The translations under genes were made by a program, and so were the position numbers. This document shows positions 12,214 through 25,018 of a stretch of 64,000 nucleotides of DNA, piece by piece; within the stretch, counting starts at the first letter, position 1, and the number at the start of each line of letters is the position of its first letter. The notes beneath the pieces are model-generated. The model did not search any database and was not told where the DNA came from. It worked only from the letters and a program-made list of their open reading frames with translations. This DNA comes from Cyclina sinensis (taxonomy: Eukaryota > Mollusca > Bivalvia > Venerida > Veneridae): NCBI GenBank assembly GCA_012932295.1, contig JAAONU010000006.1, positions 32,576,882 to 32,640,881 on the forward strand. Reading direction: 5' to 3'.

Positions 12214-12236
12214 AGAGAGAGAGAGAGAAAGAGAGA
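12214..12236. repeat. (GA)n simple repeat
   Basis: A short GAGAGA tract, followed by further GA-rich sequence to about 12255. Confidence 0.9.
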
Positions 12237-12954
12237 TGAAAGAGAGAGGGATAGAGGGTACGTGAGATATAAGGTCTATATAATACCACACGACATTTGA
12301 TGTACACAATTATAAAAAAATGACCATTTAATATTAAAGACCTTTATTGTATCCTTTATGGCTATAATCCTTTTGTTTCTATTCTTCTTGTTAAATTCCG
12401 TTGAAAAGAAATGATGTCTGGCTTTGTTGCATTGTATTGACATTAAGAGATAACAATTTTCGCCAAAATATTATGCAGTTCATTGTATATATTTTCTTTT
12501 GATCCTTCTCTGTTTCAAACCATACGAAAATAGTTCTGAAGATTTGATTGTTTATACATAACTGTTTTATTGGCAAGAAATAATTTAAATCAGTCCAAAA
12601 AATTTAAAGCTATATTACATTTCCGAAAAAGCACAGAAATCACACGATCTAGAGTTCACCAGTTAACATTTTTACAAGTAGGCATTATTTGAGTCATTTT
12701 CATTTAGTATTTTTATCGGTATTCTCTTAGTTTTGTACCTATTGTATATTTTAAGAGTTACAAAAACAGAACTCCATTTAGTATGTGTTTCAATATTTTC
12801 CGTTAATTCTGCTTTCCATTTTTCTTTTATTTTACAATTATATATGTTTTTAGCTTTTACCCGTTTTTCATGTAACATTTTATTAACACTAACACATTTT
12901 TCACATGCCTGTCTAGAACAGCCACTGCAAATCCCAAAGTTCAATATTTGGTAT

Positions 12955-14020
12955 AGCCACCTCTAGCCTTGATCAATGCTTGACAACAGCGGCGCATTGA
13001 CACAATTACCTGTCTGAGCATCTGTAGTGGAATGGCGTTCCATTCCGCAATAGCTGCCTGATGCAGATCCTGAACTATTTGCAGTGGCGGAACTCTGGCA
13101 TACATCCGTTTTTTCAGCTCGTCTCAAATGTGCTCGATTGGTGCCATATCTGGTGACATCGCAGGCCAATCGAGTACATTAACATTATTTGCTGCTAAAA
13201 AATTATGAGTAAAATGTGGCCTTATGTGGCCTAGCATTTTCATGCTGCAGTGTACCATTTCTCTGAAAATGTCGATGCATAAAGGGGACAACATAACACA
13301 TCATCAACGTAAATATGGGTACTCACATTGTGGTCAAATACTTCAAGATCTGTCCTTGCAAACTGTGAGTTTCCACCCCATAAATGAATGGAACCATCAC
13401 CCCATCTGTCATAAGCTTGAACATAAACTTCCGCATACGGCTTGTCCTCCATCTCTAGACACGTTGTCTGTCATCTGCCCTACTTAAAACAGTATTGTCT
13501 CGTCGTTTGCGTTTTAGGATAGCCTCTTTAAGGCGGTTCCAGGCAGTATTAGAATGCAGTGTACGCCTGAAAAGAAACGCAAACGCCCGAAAATTGCTAC
13601 GAAACGGATAAAATCAAAGTGCTCGATAATTTTTGGTTTTGTTACAAAATTGCATAAAATAATGTGTTTACATACCCCCGGGTACCAATTGATCGTCTGG
13701 CTGTGTCTTAGGCCGACTGGAACTGGTTTCGAAGGTGTGAGACCCAGATATTGACGTCCTGTCTTCCGGTAGTAACACCTGGTAAGTCTGATATATCACG
13801 GTCGGCAACAGCACCAAACGTGTTGTGCCTGTTCTGCAGTCGGGTTAAAGTGCTAATATGACAATTAAAGCTTTGTGAGATGTCTGTACGGCTGACGCCA
13901 ACCTCCAATAATCCAATGACTTGGTTTCTGATGTTTTCACCGAGACGTGACATGATTATCACCCAATCTTGTTTTATTTCAACGTGTTTTTGTGTAGTTC
14001 GGCAATAAAACAAGGAATTA
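12955..14020 (-). pseudogene. Tc1-like (mariner superfamily) transposase remnant
   Basis: Minus-strand pieces in several frames reconstruct the order of a Tc1-type transposase. The N-terminal helix-turn-helix starts at MSRLGENIRNQVIGLL (about 14008). A linker follows with TTGRQD and VSHLRNQFQSA (to about 13708). The DDE core contains DRWGDGSIHLWGG (about 13400), HIYVDDVL, and then WPAMSPDMAPIEHI and DELKKR (about 13170-13090). A C-terminal AIAEWNAIPLQM-like stretch lies near 13060-13010. Stops and shifts separate the blocks. TIRs and a TA duplication were not located. It is an inactive copy. Confidence 0.85.
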
Positions 14021-14189
14021 AACAAGAAGCATGTACTCACCGTGCGCATGGGAAAGTGTGATTTGTAGAGATTGTGTTAATACCGGTAAAAGTTGAATAA
14101 TTAACCTTGCTTTTTCAACATTAATTGTACCAGACAGAACTACAGACTTAAATAAAACATTAATTCACATACATATTCCTTCTATATAT

Positions 14190-14600
14190 AAATGATATCA
14201 CGATGTAAAAACTTCATTTCTTTTTGTACTGAGTATTTTTAACCGTATGGAAATTTGCTTACTTGTGTCCAACCGTCGATTTAATTTGTCTATATCAGAA
14301 TTCAATACTACGTTAAAATCCCCTGCAACTATTGTTGCTTTATTATTATTTTCAAGAGTTGTTTCTTCAAGTATTTTAAAGAATTCCGGATTGTCTTTGT
14401 TTGGACTATACACGTTTATTGTGACCTAATTTTCTTCATTTATTTCTAATTTCAATTAGTATTTGTGAACTTCCTTTAATAATTCCCTTGTGTTCAATAA
14501 CATTGTACAAAGCGCTGTTATTCAAGAGTATTCTTATACCATTACTTTATTCTGATACACGATGTATATCTTAAACCGCTAGGTCGCTTGGCCGCTAGCA
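14190..14600 (-). pseudogene. LINE endonuclease (EEP) fragment
   Basis: The minus strand at 14198-14413 reads YSPNKDNPEFFKILEET then ATIVAGDFNVVLNSDIDK, the C-terminal half of an apurinic-type endonuclease domain. GDFNVVL holds the metal-site Asp and Asn. It resembles L1-type or related non-LTR elements. No adjoining RT was found; it lies directly upstream of the Tc1-like remnant and was probably truncated earlier. Confidence 0.7.
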
Positions 14601-14617
14601 ACCTTTAGAAAAAAAAC

Positions 14618-14652
14618 CTGTTTTGTTGTTGTTGTTGTTGTTGTTGTTTTTA
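14618..14652. repeat. (GTT)n simple repeat
   Basis: A run of TTG/GTT units within the T-rich stretch. Confidence 0.9.
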
Positions 14653-17600
14653 AGTGGCAAAAAATACATTCAAAACCATCTTTTATTGTTGTTGCTTGTC
14701 GACACTTAGTCCAAAGAATTAAATTTATTCTGATTCGCAATGTATAATTACCTTATGCCGCTAGGTTGTTACGAAGAATGTACCTGGATGTTAAAATTTA
14801 AAACTATATCATTTCATGTACCTGAGATGTAATAGCAGTCTGTCGTATTGGTCAAAAATACACGTAGTCGACCAAAGTTTCTAACCAAAAGAGATGGTGT
14901 GTTGCGTACAACTACCAGGCCGACGGTCAATGTCACATTTAAAAGTTCTCAATAGTGCTGTGTCTGGATTATTGTCATACATTAAGGGATTTTAATATAA
15001 GTCTGTTACTCAAAATTGCCAATATCAATTTTTGCAATCCTGTCTTTAAGTATCAAACTCACAATAAACAATAAATTGACGATCTACAAAACCAACAGCA
15101 TTAAAATTAATCAACGGCTGTATAAAGGAGATATATCTCTTGTTTGAAAATCTTCTGAGTCTTAAAGTTTCATTTGACATTTTGGTGGTCAATTATCAAG
15201 TTCTTATTTGATATTTCCCCTTTTCCACTGACAAGGCGGTTGTGTGGTTATATTAATCACATTAAGTGATAGCTCTGGTTTCTTAAGAAATATGAGTTTT
15301 ATAATTATGTACTGGTAATTCTCAAACAACCATTTTCAGTCCTGGAATGCTAGAATCTGTTACTGTTATCCAATTATCAATCTATTTACTACTAGTTAAA
15401 TATATTTAACGCGATCCTAAGAAATATTGAGATCACATTATGTCTCACATCGTCTGCATTCATGTCAATCATTCGAAATACAAACAAAACAGAAGACTTT
15501 TGCGATATTCGCACAACAATCATTCCACAATTATCTTTAAACAATAAAACTTGATAATATAAAGTAAATGGGTCGAAAAGAAATTATTCATCTTTTGCAA
15601 CATAAAAATTTCAGCGAATTATTCAGATATATTCGTTTCCTGATTTAAACATAATCAGGTTGTCTAAACTAACACGCTCAGTTTATACGTATGTGTGTTT
15701 GTGTGTGTTTTGAGGAACAAGGTTTTAGATGTGTTTGTAGTTCAGATATATGCAGTCATTTTTATCACAATTATGGTAGGCCTAATTGATGTAATTAATC
15801 ATAGCTATGTTACGGGAAACTGAAATCTATCTTCATCCTAACACATAAACAACTTTAAGGATGCCAGAATATCAATTAATCAAAATTTCAAAATTTCCTT
15901 ACAGTTCTAATTTTTACAGCTTGACCCTTTAAAAATCATTTCTAATATTGATTTTTTAAGTAACAAACCTCTCCTTACTTTAGTACAACGAATCATTTCA
16001 ACGGAGGTTAATTATATAAAGAAGACAGAAGTAAAGTCGTCAGTTCAACTACATGCATATATCAGATAATTAAGTCAAATAAGTCAAACTAGTACTTTTC
16101 TAAGTTTGTCCAAGCATAGGTGCAGAGGTGAGGCCTTTCTGGCCAGACTTTGTTCGTGGTCTGTCGTCCGTTAATCGAGTTCGAAACTGCACCATGTTTA
16201 AAAAACTCTCACTAGCTCAAATCAGGGAATACCTTATTCTTTGGGAACATATTTTGACAAACATTGCTATGACATTATATATGTTGTTTGTGAGCACTGT
16301 AGACAACAAAAACTGAAACAAACTTTATGAAACTCCAGAATATTTTTTCAGGTGATTTGTCGGGGGGAAAACTTAGTCTTACTGGTATGCAAGTAAGGTC
16401 ACGAGTTCAGATCTTTGATTCTTGAAACATGATCAAGATCCTTGTCTTAAACATTGTTACGAATAAAGGGAAGAATGAATCACAACACAGTTTCACAAAC
16501 TTGCAGTACTTTGATTTAATAAAACAAAATTTAGATGAATAACAAAATTTGTAATAGTGAAACAATAATGACTTAAAACGGAATGTTTACTAATCCAAAA
16601 TAACTTACTGTCACTATCTCGATTCACAGAATCCTTTAAAATTGAAATATTATTCTAGCTGTGAATATATTCTAAAGGTGCTGATAATGTCCATGAATGT
16701 TAATCCAGCAAGTTAATCTCCAGCAAATTTTAGCACTAACATATATACATGTACAGACAAAGTCACAACTACAACCTCTTCTATTAATGTTTCCAAGTGT
16801 CTTCTTTTTATGTGCACAAAGAAGGTTCTAGATAATCCTAAAGAATTGTCTTTTTAGAATATACATGTAAATTCTACTAGGGACCTATACATGTAAACAA
16901 CTTGACCTTTAAAGAGTATACTTGAAAAATCAATACATCAGTTTAAAATAGAAAAGAAAATAGAATGTTTTTCTATATGACTATTTGTAAGAGACCGGAA
17001 ATAAGTTGTACGAGTTCAAGGTTGAAATGCCTTTAAACGAAAAACTACGTTGTCTAAAATACTCTTTTCTCTTTGTTGAAGATTATATTTGGCCATTATG
17101 TCAAAGAAAATTGTACTCGCCTGTGCGCTTATGTTTGAAATTGTGAATGTGTTTAAAACACATGAAAGAAGAAATATTCTAATTACCATCTTCTATGGGT
17201 ATATTTATACACATGTGTTATTTTTCTAAAAACGCTGTATCCCTTTATAGTAGCTCATTGTATAAGAAGAGGCAAAACAGAGGAACATACATGTAATGCC
17301 CAACAACACGCCACCATACTTAACTGGTACTTAGACTCTTAATTTGCAATGCTTTTTTGTTTGTCAATTACATTTCTTAACTATTTTTATGCAATGAAAT
17401 ACTGGTTGTTATCCTAATAAAATCCACATCATCACATAGTATTTCAATCACAAAGTAGATGATATAGCTTCGGCGAACATTTTGTTGGCATACGTATTAA
17501 TTTGTTTGACTTCCGTAAATTTGTAAATTTTCATAAAAATTAATTCTTGCATTTGGTTGTTTATGGCATATTTCTCGATTAAAATACAATTACTTCACTG

Positions 17601-17956
17601 AAATAGTTAAACACTACGATAACCTTGAATTGTTTTTGTCTGCGTAGCGTTTGCACCGAAGATTGGCTGGTGGGCTTTAAATTTACATAAAGAATTGTTA
17701 TTTTGTAAAATTCTAGTTCAGGCCTGAAAACGGGTGAAAGTTTTCTTTTTCTGAATGCATGCAGAAAAAAAGTTTCACAGTTCGAGAAATGGTTATAAAG
17801 TGAGCATTATTTAATGTGGCAACGGATTTGAGAATCTTTTTATCATATGTTAGGTACGTCATTTATTAAATGTGTTTTGTCTGTAACTTTAAAATCCTTA
17901 TAATTTAGTTCATTTTTATTTTAATAACAGACGAGTGGTTTGTTCAATGTTTTCAG
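14653..17956. other. No recognised gene; AT-rich sequence
   Basis: No exon, RNA gene or transposase was recognised. Short ORFs (for example 16128-16316) lack family signals. Some of this must be upstream intron or flank of the BEN-like gene that follows. Confidence 0.4.
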
Positions 17957-19847
17957 ACGACCATTAAGCCAAAACAGCCAGCAACAGTAATTGCTGGAGG
18001 TCGGGGACAGACAAGGACGGAAAATCAGCCATCAGCTAGCTCAAACTGAACAGCCTGCAACAGTGGTTGCCAGAGGTCAGGCACAGGAACAGCCTTCAGC
18101 CCAACCTGAGCAGTCTCCGGAGGAACAACAACAGCCGCCCGAAGAGGTACACATTTTATATACTATTCATTATTATCACAATAAAATTATGACATTATAG
18201 GAGAATGTCACAATAACAACCTATTAAAATGTAGAACGAAAATACATCTGTCACTATGAATATAATAATTTTGATCAGATATTCAATTAAACAAGAATAC
18301 TCCTGCTATATCAACGTGAACTTACGGATATATTTCTGCCGATTTTTTAAAGAAAAATATTAGTATAAAACTATGAAACAGTGACACAAACCGAATTTAT
18401 ACTATTCTTGACATAAATGCGCACTTATTAATTACAAATTTTATCTTATTCAAAATACCATTTATTAAAAACTATGATTCAAACATTATTTTTCAATTAC
18501 AGTCGCCAGTACAGACTGCAACAGTAGTTGCTAGAGATCAGGGGCAGGGACAGTCTTCAGCCCAACCTGAACAGCCTCAAGAGGAACAACAACAGCGACC
18601 CGAAGAGGTACGGTACACTTTTAAAACATCAGTAAAGTAAGTGTTATAAGCCCATTGTGAAACGATTATAGAATACAATGAGAGGATTTGCATTGTGCAA
18701 GAACCATAACTCTGTATGAAATTAATTCTTTCAATTGAAAAAAGTAGTTTGATTTCGCAGTTTTCTTGCATCATGCTCCGTTCCAAGATCTAGCTTCTGC
18801 TTGAGGGTAATTTGTGTAGTAGTTATTATATACTGTATTGTTCAAACTATAAAATAAACATTATGCAATCTTAATTTCAGTTTACCATTTCAAAATACCA
18901 AGGATACCAATAAATTCAACGCCTTTCGTCCTAAATATTTTCGTACTCATTACTTACTATAAACTTTCGACCAACTTTGTTACTTCAACTGCAATAAGGA
19001 ATTGAATACCTTACTTAACTAATACTTGACATAAATTTACAAATTTTGTCATTATGGTTCTACAACAAAAATGAAAGCTGAAGTTCAAGACACTATCTTT
19101 CGTGATATTTATTGTACAATTTCTTCAGACTTATTTTTCCAATTACGGGCAACAGAAATAGAGACGCCAACTAGACCAATATTCAGGATAAATCGTAGTC
19201 AAAGCGTTCCGACTGAACAAGTGATGGCGTCATTCGTGACGTCGATGGAAGCACACGCGAGACAGGCCGCAAGGGAGCGCGAGAAATTGTTGAAGGGGAT
19301 GGAGAGCCTGGCAAGACAGAACCAGAAACTTACTGAGGATGTGATGACCCTCTGTGGTTTAGTGGACGGCCTTGTCAGCCAATCAACTCACGGTAGAACC
19401 TGCATAATATCAGAAGAGAGCAGCACTGTAAGTACAGCCAGCCTTGCAGAGTTAATGGAAGGGCTGCCTATTGAACTAGTTATACCGAAAGATGAATTAC
19501 GACAACTGCACAGGGACTCTAATAATGATGGCCATTTTGCTGCCCTTTTAGTTAGAAGAATGTTTCCCGAACTGTATGGTCCAACAAATCTAAGGTTCAA
19601 ATACAACTGGTATGGTGGTGGACAAAAGAAGAAGTACGAGTTGGAGGCATCACGAAAGAGGTATGTAACCTTCTTCCACCCGGAAGTAGTTGACAGTGAC
19701 GTGTGGAGGGATAGAGTAGTTCCTAAGATAAACGAGTCTCTCAGAAGGATGGATACGAAGAGACCATTGCAGGAAAACATCGATGATGTAAACGTAAGTG
19801 TGTCACCATCCGCTTTTGGGGGACTGATGAACTACATGAACTTGTAA
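17957..19847 (+). CDS. BEN-domain-like protein, 3' exons (nuclear/chromatin factor candidate)
   Basis: Three plus-strand coding blocks are seen. Exon a (17957-18146) lies between acceptor tttcag and donor GAAGAG|GTAC. Exon b (18503-18607, 35 codons) lies between acceptor caattacag and donor GAAGAG|GTAC. Both encode the same Gln/Pro-rich cassette (TATVVARDQ..., then QPEQ and EEQQQ), so they are duplicated mini-exons. The last block (open from ATG 19071 to stop 19847) has a predicted coiled coil (AREREKLLKGMESLARQN) and then a domain with LLVRRMFPELYG, a central K/R-rich stretch and VVPKINESLRR, which fits a C-terminal BEN domain by pattern. AATAAA lies at 19988-19993, 141 nt after the stop. 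The acceptor joining exon b to the last block was not resolved. Exon a carries a frameshift (see findings). Upstream exons were not found. BEN proteins bind DNA and chromatin; the assignment here is inference. Confidence 0.6.
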
Positions 19848-19987
19848 AAAATGATTATGATATGTAGGTAAATGGAGTAGGCTGGTCTCAGTTTGCGCGT
19901 AAACGATTAAAATAACATCAATTTGTGTTTCTGTGTTTTGTTTAATACAGTATATGTTTTGTTATATAAAGTATATATGTTTTTCTA

Positions 19988-19993
19988 AATAAA
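19988..19993 (+). promoter_or_regulatory. Polyadenylation signal (AATAAA) of the BEN-like gene
   Basis: AATAAA downstream of the stop at 19847, followed by a GT-rich stretch (tgtcttgtgttgttttgt) near 20020-20037, as expected for a cleavage-site downstream element. Confidence 0.6.
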
Positions 19994-20646
19994 GTATATT
20001 TTCTGTATAAATTCATGGACTGTCTTGTGTTGTTTTGTACCGATTGATAAAAATTCACTTTTATTGTTAAAGTGTATAAATCTATATCGAACGAATTATT
20101 TTTATAAACTGTAAAATTATGTTGTTTTCATAATTTTATGGTCAGTCAACGTTTCTGTTATTTTACAGACATGAGTAGTGTACGGACAGATAAAATGTTC
20201 GCGATCAAAATATTATCCTGCTATTTTAGAAGGGTTTTAACCATTTAGCAATTTCCTTTATACAGGTGCGAAACTTGATTTATCTATTGTACTTAATTTG
20301 CCAATTGTGATGGGAAAAAGTAAAACAGCCGTAAATAATCATGTCGTTACAGCCGCACAAAAACTAAAGATGAATGTTCAACACTCCTTCATTTAAAATG
20401 ATTTATTAGCTTCAACAGTCATTAAAATAAATTTAAATAAAAAACCACGGTAGTAACTGATTATCATTAAGAAAAAAATCAAATTATTTAGTGTAAACTC
20501 AGTATCCAAACGTAGGTTACTGTCATATTACAGGTTTTCTCGCTTGACAAGCATAATGAATGTTTGTTGCCAATAGCTATTCATTTATTCAGAGAAGGCA
20601 GAATGTAGATTTTTGTTAAAGTTACTTATATTCCCGCCAGACAAGC

Positions 20647-22488
20647 ATGTGTGTGAGAAGAAAATTTGTAGCCGCCGACTTTGTTGTGTTCGGCTGCTCA
20701 GTTGCTATCTGTCTGGTAATTGGAATTATATTTGCCATTAGAGAAAGGAAGAGAAATACAACTGTAAACTATTTTCTTGCAAATAGAAATTACAGAATAT
20801 TGCCTGTAGCACTTTCTTTGGTTGTCACTTTTCAGTCCTCGTTGATGCTACTGGGTTTTCCCGCGGAATCATATGCATATGGTATCAATATCGCATATTT
20901 TGCTGTTGGAGTATTAACAGCTTATGCTTTCACAGCAACGTTCATAATACCAGTGCTACATCCATTGAAATTAACAAGTGTTTATGGATATTTTAAGCTA
21001 CGATTTGGAAATAACGTGCTCAGGTTCTTGACTGTTACGATTGGGATTATATATAACATGTTTTATATGGCAATAATCACAGTCGGCACGTGTGTTGCCA
21101 TTGACGCAGTTCTTGGAATTCCGTTTTGGGCAACAATTCTCATTTACACCTTACTTACAACAATATATACTTCTGTAGGTGGAATAAAAGCCGTCATCTG
21201 GACAGACGTGTTTCAGTTTTTGGTCACAGAAAGCGGCATCATAGCCATTCTCATTATGTCTATCACTGGTGCCGGGGGTCTTAACAATGTTTTTGAATAC
21301 TCACGTGACCGACTTCGTACAGATTTTCGCTTTGATCCGACCATTCGTTTTCAATTTTGGAATGTTTCCTTTGGTACATTTAGCACAATGCTACATATAA
21401 CTTTATCTCAACAAGCTATGCAGAGGGTATTTTCTACTCCAACAGTGAAAGCGGCGCGATGCATGTACTTAATATGTGCGCCATTGTTTGCGCTATTCCT
21501 GGTTATGGCGATATTTGAGGGTGTGACAGTGTTTGCATATTTTTATGGACAGGGATGTGATATTGTAGAGAGCGGACTTGTTAGAAATATAAACGCAATT
21601 ATACCACTTGCAATTTTGGACCTATTCCAGAACCAACCTGGTTTAGCCGGTTTATTCACAGCCTCGCTATCAAGTGCTGCTCTCAGCACTCTGTCGTCTT
21701 GTCTAAGCAGCTTATCCGCTGTTACATTTGAAGACATCATCTGTGTCAAATTCAAACACATACAGCCTGATAAAGCCACCATGATTTCAAAATGTGTAGT
21801 TTGTATTTATGGACTTATTACAATGGTGCTTGCCTTTGGCTTGTCGAAACTGCCTGGGTCGTTAATTTCTAATTTCTTTAGTTTGATGGCATGTATCGAC
21901 GGGCCAATGTGTTCTATATTCCTGCTATCGATTATGTTCCGCCGAGTAACCACCAAAGGTTTAGTTGCTGGGACTTTCTGTGGAATTATTATTTCATTAT
22001 GGTTGAATATAGGCAGCAAGTTATCGAACGTACCACCATATCCTCATTTGCCACCTGGACCGACTGATCAGTGTGACAAATATTCTAACATTTTCACTTC
22101 CTTTACAAACGTATCTATTATGTTCAATTATACGGTAACATCCGCTGAAAATGTTACTCATTTTTCCGTTTCGCGATTACATGCATCGGCCTCAATGCCA
22201 TCGTCAACAGGTAAAAACGGAGCAATGGATCTTTCAGTTTTACAGAAAATTTACAGTATCTCATATATATTATTTTCTTTAATCGGCCTTATTACATCAT
22301 TTCTGGTTGGTATTGTGGTCAGTTTATTAACGAAACCTCCGGATAATTTCGATGAACGGTGCCTGTTTTCTTTTCGAAGGCATCTAGTTGGAACGATGAC
22401 TGAGGAGGATCTGAGAGACGGAAAAAACCAACAAATCGTACGTGAACAAGAAATGAGGTCTTTTCTGGAAGAAAACCATGACTTTTGA
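20647..22488 (+). CDS. Sodium:solute symporter, SLC5 family (monocarboxylate/multivitamin transporter-like), copy 2
   Basis: A single 613-codon ORF, ATG at 20647, closely similar along its whole length to the 7217-9049 protein. It shares the NYFLANRNYRILPVALSL block, the GGIKAVIWTDVFQFLVTESG block, CDIVESGLVRNINAIIP in an extracellular loop, and the late Ser/Thr loop with sequons. Divergence is greatest at the N-terminus, in the loop near residues 485-525 and at the C-terminus (copy 1 ends ESFM, copy 2 ends ENHDF). Homology continues about 60 nt upstream of the ATG (ATTCATT..CAGAG and GACAAGC just before ATG), so the duplication included 5' non-coding sequence. A candidate AATAAA is at 22667-22672. 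No intron is seen. Likely sodium-driven uptake of small carboxylates or related organic anions at the plasma membrane; substrate is unknown. Confidence 0.93.
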   Translation: MCVRRKFVAADFVVFGCSVAICLVIGIIFAIRERKRNTTVNYFLANRNYRILPVALSLVVTFQSSLMLLGFPAESYAYGINIAYFAVGVLTAYAFTATFIIPVLHPLKLTSVYGYFKLRFGNNVLRFLTVTIGIIYNMFYMAIITVGTCVAIDAVLGIPFWATILIYTLLTTIYTSVGGIKAVIWTDVFQFLVTESGIIAILIMSITGAGGLNNVFEYSRDRLRTDFRFDPTIRFQFWNVSFGTFSTMLHITLSQQAMQRVFSTPTVKAARCMYLICAPLFALFLVMAIFEGVTVFAYFYGQGCDIVESGLVRNINAIIPLAILDLFQNQPGLAGLFTASLSSAALSTLSSCLSSLSAVTFEDIICVKFKHIQPDKATMISKCVVCIYGLITMVLAFGLSKLPGSLISNFFSLMACIDGPMCSIFLLSIMFRRVTTKGLVAGTFCGIIISLWLNIGSKLSNVPPYPHLPPGPTDQCDKYSNIFTSFTNVSIMFNYTVTSAENVTHFSVSRLHASASMPSSTGKNGAMDLSVLQKIYSISYILFSLIGLITSFLVGIVVSLLTKPPDNFDERCLFSFRRHLVGTMTEEDLRDGKNQQIVREQEMRSFLEENHDF

Positions 22489-22666
22489 AAGACAATTTTT
22501 TCAGTTATTGATATGACTGTATCCAATTGTTACATGTGTTTGTTTTATGTCACTGCAGGTCACTGCAGTTTAAATATCTTCTTATCAAAATCATTCACTT
22601 GTTTTTATAATATAATCATTATGTTATTCTACAATACGGATGTGTTGAATGAATGCATGTTAAAGT

Positions 22667-22672
22667 AATAAA
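22667..22672 (+). promoter_or_regulatory. Candidate polyadenylation signal for transporter copy 2
   Basis: AATAAA 179 nt after the stop codon, in AT-rich sequence. Confidence 0.45.
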
Positions 22673-24919
22673 AAGAAAAACACACAGAATCGCCTGGCAT
22701 AATTACATGCATGTCATTCAATGTTCGAGTATTTGAATGCCCAACATATCAAAACTATCACCAAATAAAAAAACATGGATTTAGCGGTTGTGTAAAATGT
22801 TTTGGATATGCTCTCGGTGTACCCAATTTAACATACAAAGTATCAAATATGCTGTATTAACATCAGCAACACTGAGTTTATTTGATATTTTTCTTTGGTA
22901 TCCTGATAGTGACGGGAAAAAGAATATTAATGTGTTCTTTTAAGATTTTTTTTTGTTTTGACTTCTATTTAGTATTTTTTTAATCTGGAACGACTGACTT
23001 CATGTCTTAACACTGTACATGTACACAAAATCAACATGAAGGATCAATTACAGTGAAATAAATGTTCTTCAGATCGTATGTAGATCGTTTATAGAATTTT
23101 ATGCTCACAGAAAATAATTTATGTCATTGGACCCTTTAGATTGCTTCCGGAACATACCGACATGATAATGGAATTTACCTAAATACATAATTTATAGTTA
23201 GAACCAATCAAAAGATATTTTTCAATCACGTGTTGTTAACCAATGAATACAAAGTACAGCCATAATTTCGATACACTTGACGTCGGTTGTTCTTCGCCAT
23301 TTTTTCTGAAGTAAAACTCCACCTCCACCAGCACCGCCTCCTCTAAGCAAAAAATTGTTTTGTCAAGGTCTAGGGCTTTGTGATGTAGACCATTCTAGTC
23401 TTTATATTGCATATACACGTTTTGTTCTTATAGATAAGATCGTTCATGTTAACTTTCTATTTCCCTTTTGTGTTCAATGTATTCTCGTCTCTCCTTGCAT
23501 AAACATGATTTGTTTTGATCGTTTAGATCCTTGATTGTATTTTCTTCATGTGTATGTTAGAATTACTAAAGGGGGCGGTTTTGCCTCCCAGTTAGACTCA
23601 TTCGGGAATCTTTATATTAATGTTATTACATAACTCTGCATAATTTTGTGTAATTATTGTTAGTTGTTAGTTTATGGCATTTTATATAAATGCCCAATTT
23701 TCATTCAAATCAACATGTGTTTGTTTTTCCCTCTTCCCTAACGAGTTCGACCTAGCCTGTAATTCTTACTCTTGACCATGGACAATACATAAATTTATTG
23801 CAATACGACTCCTTTGGAATTTGGCAGTCAGAGTTTTAAATTATTTTCAATGTCTGCTTACTATAGACTGTCTTTAACGAAAATGGCGAAGAGTTTTATC
23901 AAATAAAATTATCAAAAATGACTTGGTGTTTTTTTTTTCTGTAATGATACTACCATGTATTGTTATATACTCGTACTTGGTTTGAATAAACGAAATATTT
24001 CCTTTTGGACTGTCAACCTGGAAACTTCTGCGACATAACCTGGTATTATCCGATGTGTGTACTAAGTTTAAGGGTCATATAACTGAGAATTCGGCTTTTT
24101 GAGCCAAAATCATTTGTATCGCAATGTCATTGCTACCTTTAATCTAGTTTTCATACTGGGTGGTGGTCAGTATGTTACCTGTTTGAGGTTTGTAGACTGA
24201 AGTGTTAAGATTGAGCAGACAGGCGGACATACTGTATCATCTCTCAAAATACGTTTGGACGTATGAACAGTAAGTAAAACTGAATTTTTTTTGTTTATAA
24301 TAACAGTTTTAAGTCATGCAACAGTAATTATACTAAAAATGTGTAATTTAAGGTGACCTCACGAAGTAATTTTATTTATAATTGTTGTTCATAAAGAAAG
24401 ATGCCTGTAATACAGCAGTTGTAATTGACTAACATTATTTAGAATTTGTTAACCAAGGAATACTGACTTATAACAAAGAATCGTGATTGCAAATTTGCAA
24501 CTACTGAACTACATGTGAGGCTTTTGGGAAAAAAACTGAAGGGGTAAAAAGAGATACTAAAAGTATGGCAAACAACAATTCTGTAATATCTTTGACTGTA
24601 ATTTGTACAAAACAGCAATGGAAGGGGCTAATAGTATGCAATAATTGAAAACGTACGTGAACTTTGCTACCAAGTATTTCCGAAATCCATCCATAAATAA
24701 CACTGATATGGAACGGACAAGAAAAACAGGCCCAACTTGTTTACTGTTCTTCTAATTGTGACCTTGACCTTGGAGGTACAGACTTTGATCTTGCATATGA
24801 CACATCATCTCATGTTGGTGAACATTTCCGCCATTTTCGAACAGATACAAGCACTGCTGGACGGACACGGAGACACATGTATACTCACCCCCACCAACAA
24901 TAAAGAAAAAAACTTTGAG
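22673..24919. other. Intergenic; no recognised gene
   Basis: AT-rich sequence. A short 'gaccttgaccttggaggt' stretch near 24757-24775 and 'ggacggacacgg' near 24861 look like a decayed interspersed-repeat fragment. Confidence 0.4.
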
Positions 24920-25018
24920 TTATTGATCGGGAAATGTCATATTGGCAATACGGTTTCGGGCAAGTACGACAGTCATCTGCCAAATTACAGGACCAGTATG
25001 AAATCGCCCGATCAATAA
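24920..25018. repeat. Short inverted-repeat-ended element (~99 bp), MITE-like
   Basis: 12-bp perfect inverted ends, TTATTGATCGGG at 24920-24931 and its complement at 25007-25018. No target duplication was established. Confidence 0.4.

Noticed and set aside
12672..12944. Minus-strand ORF with K/W-rich sequence beside the Tc1 remnant
   Set aside because: Faint resemblance to the C-terminus of an L1-type protein, too weak to call.
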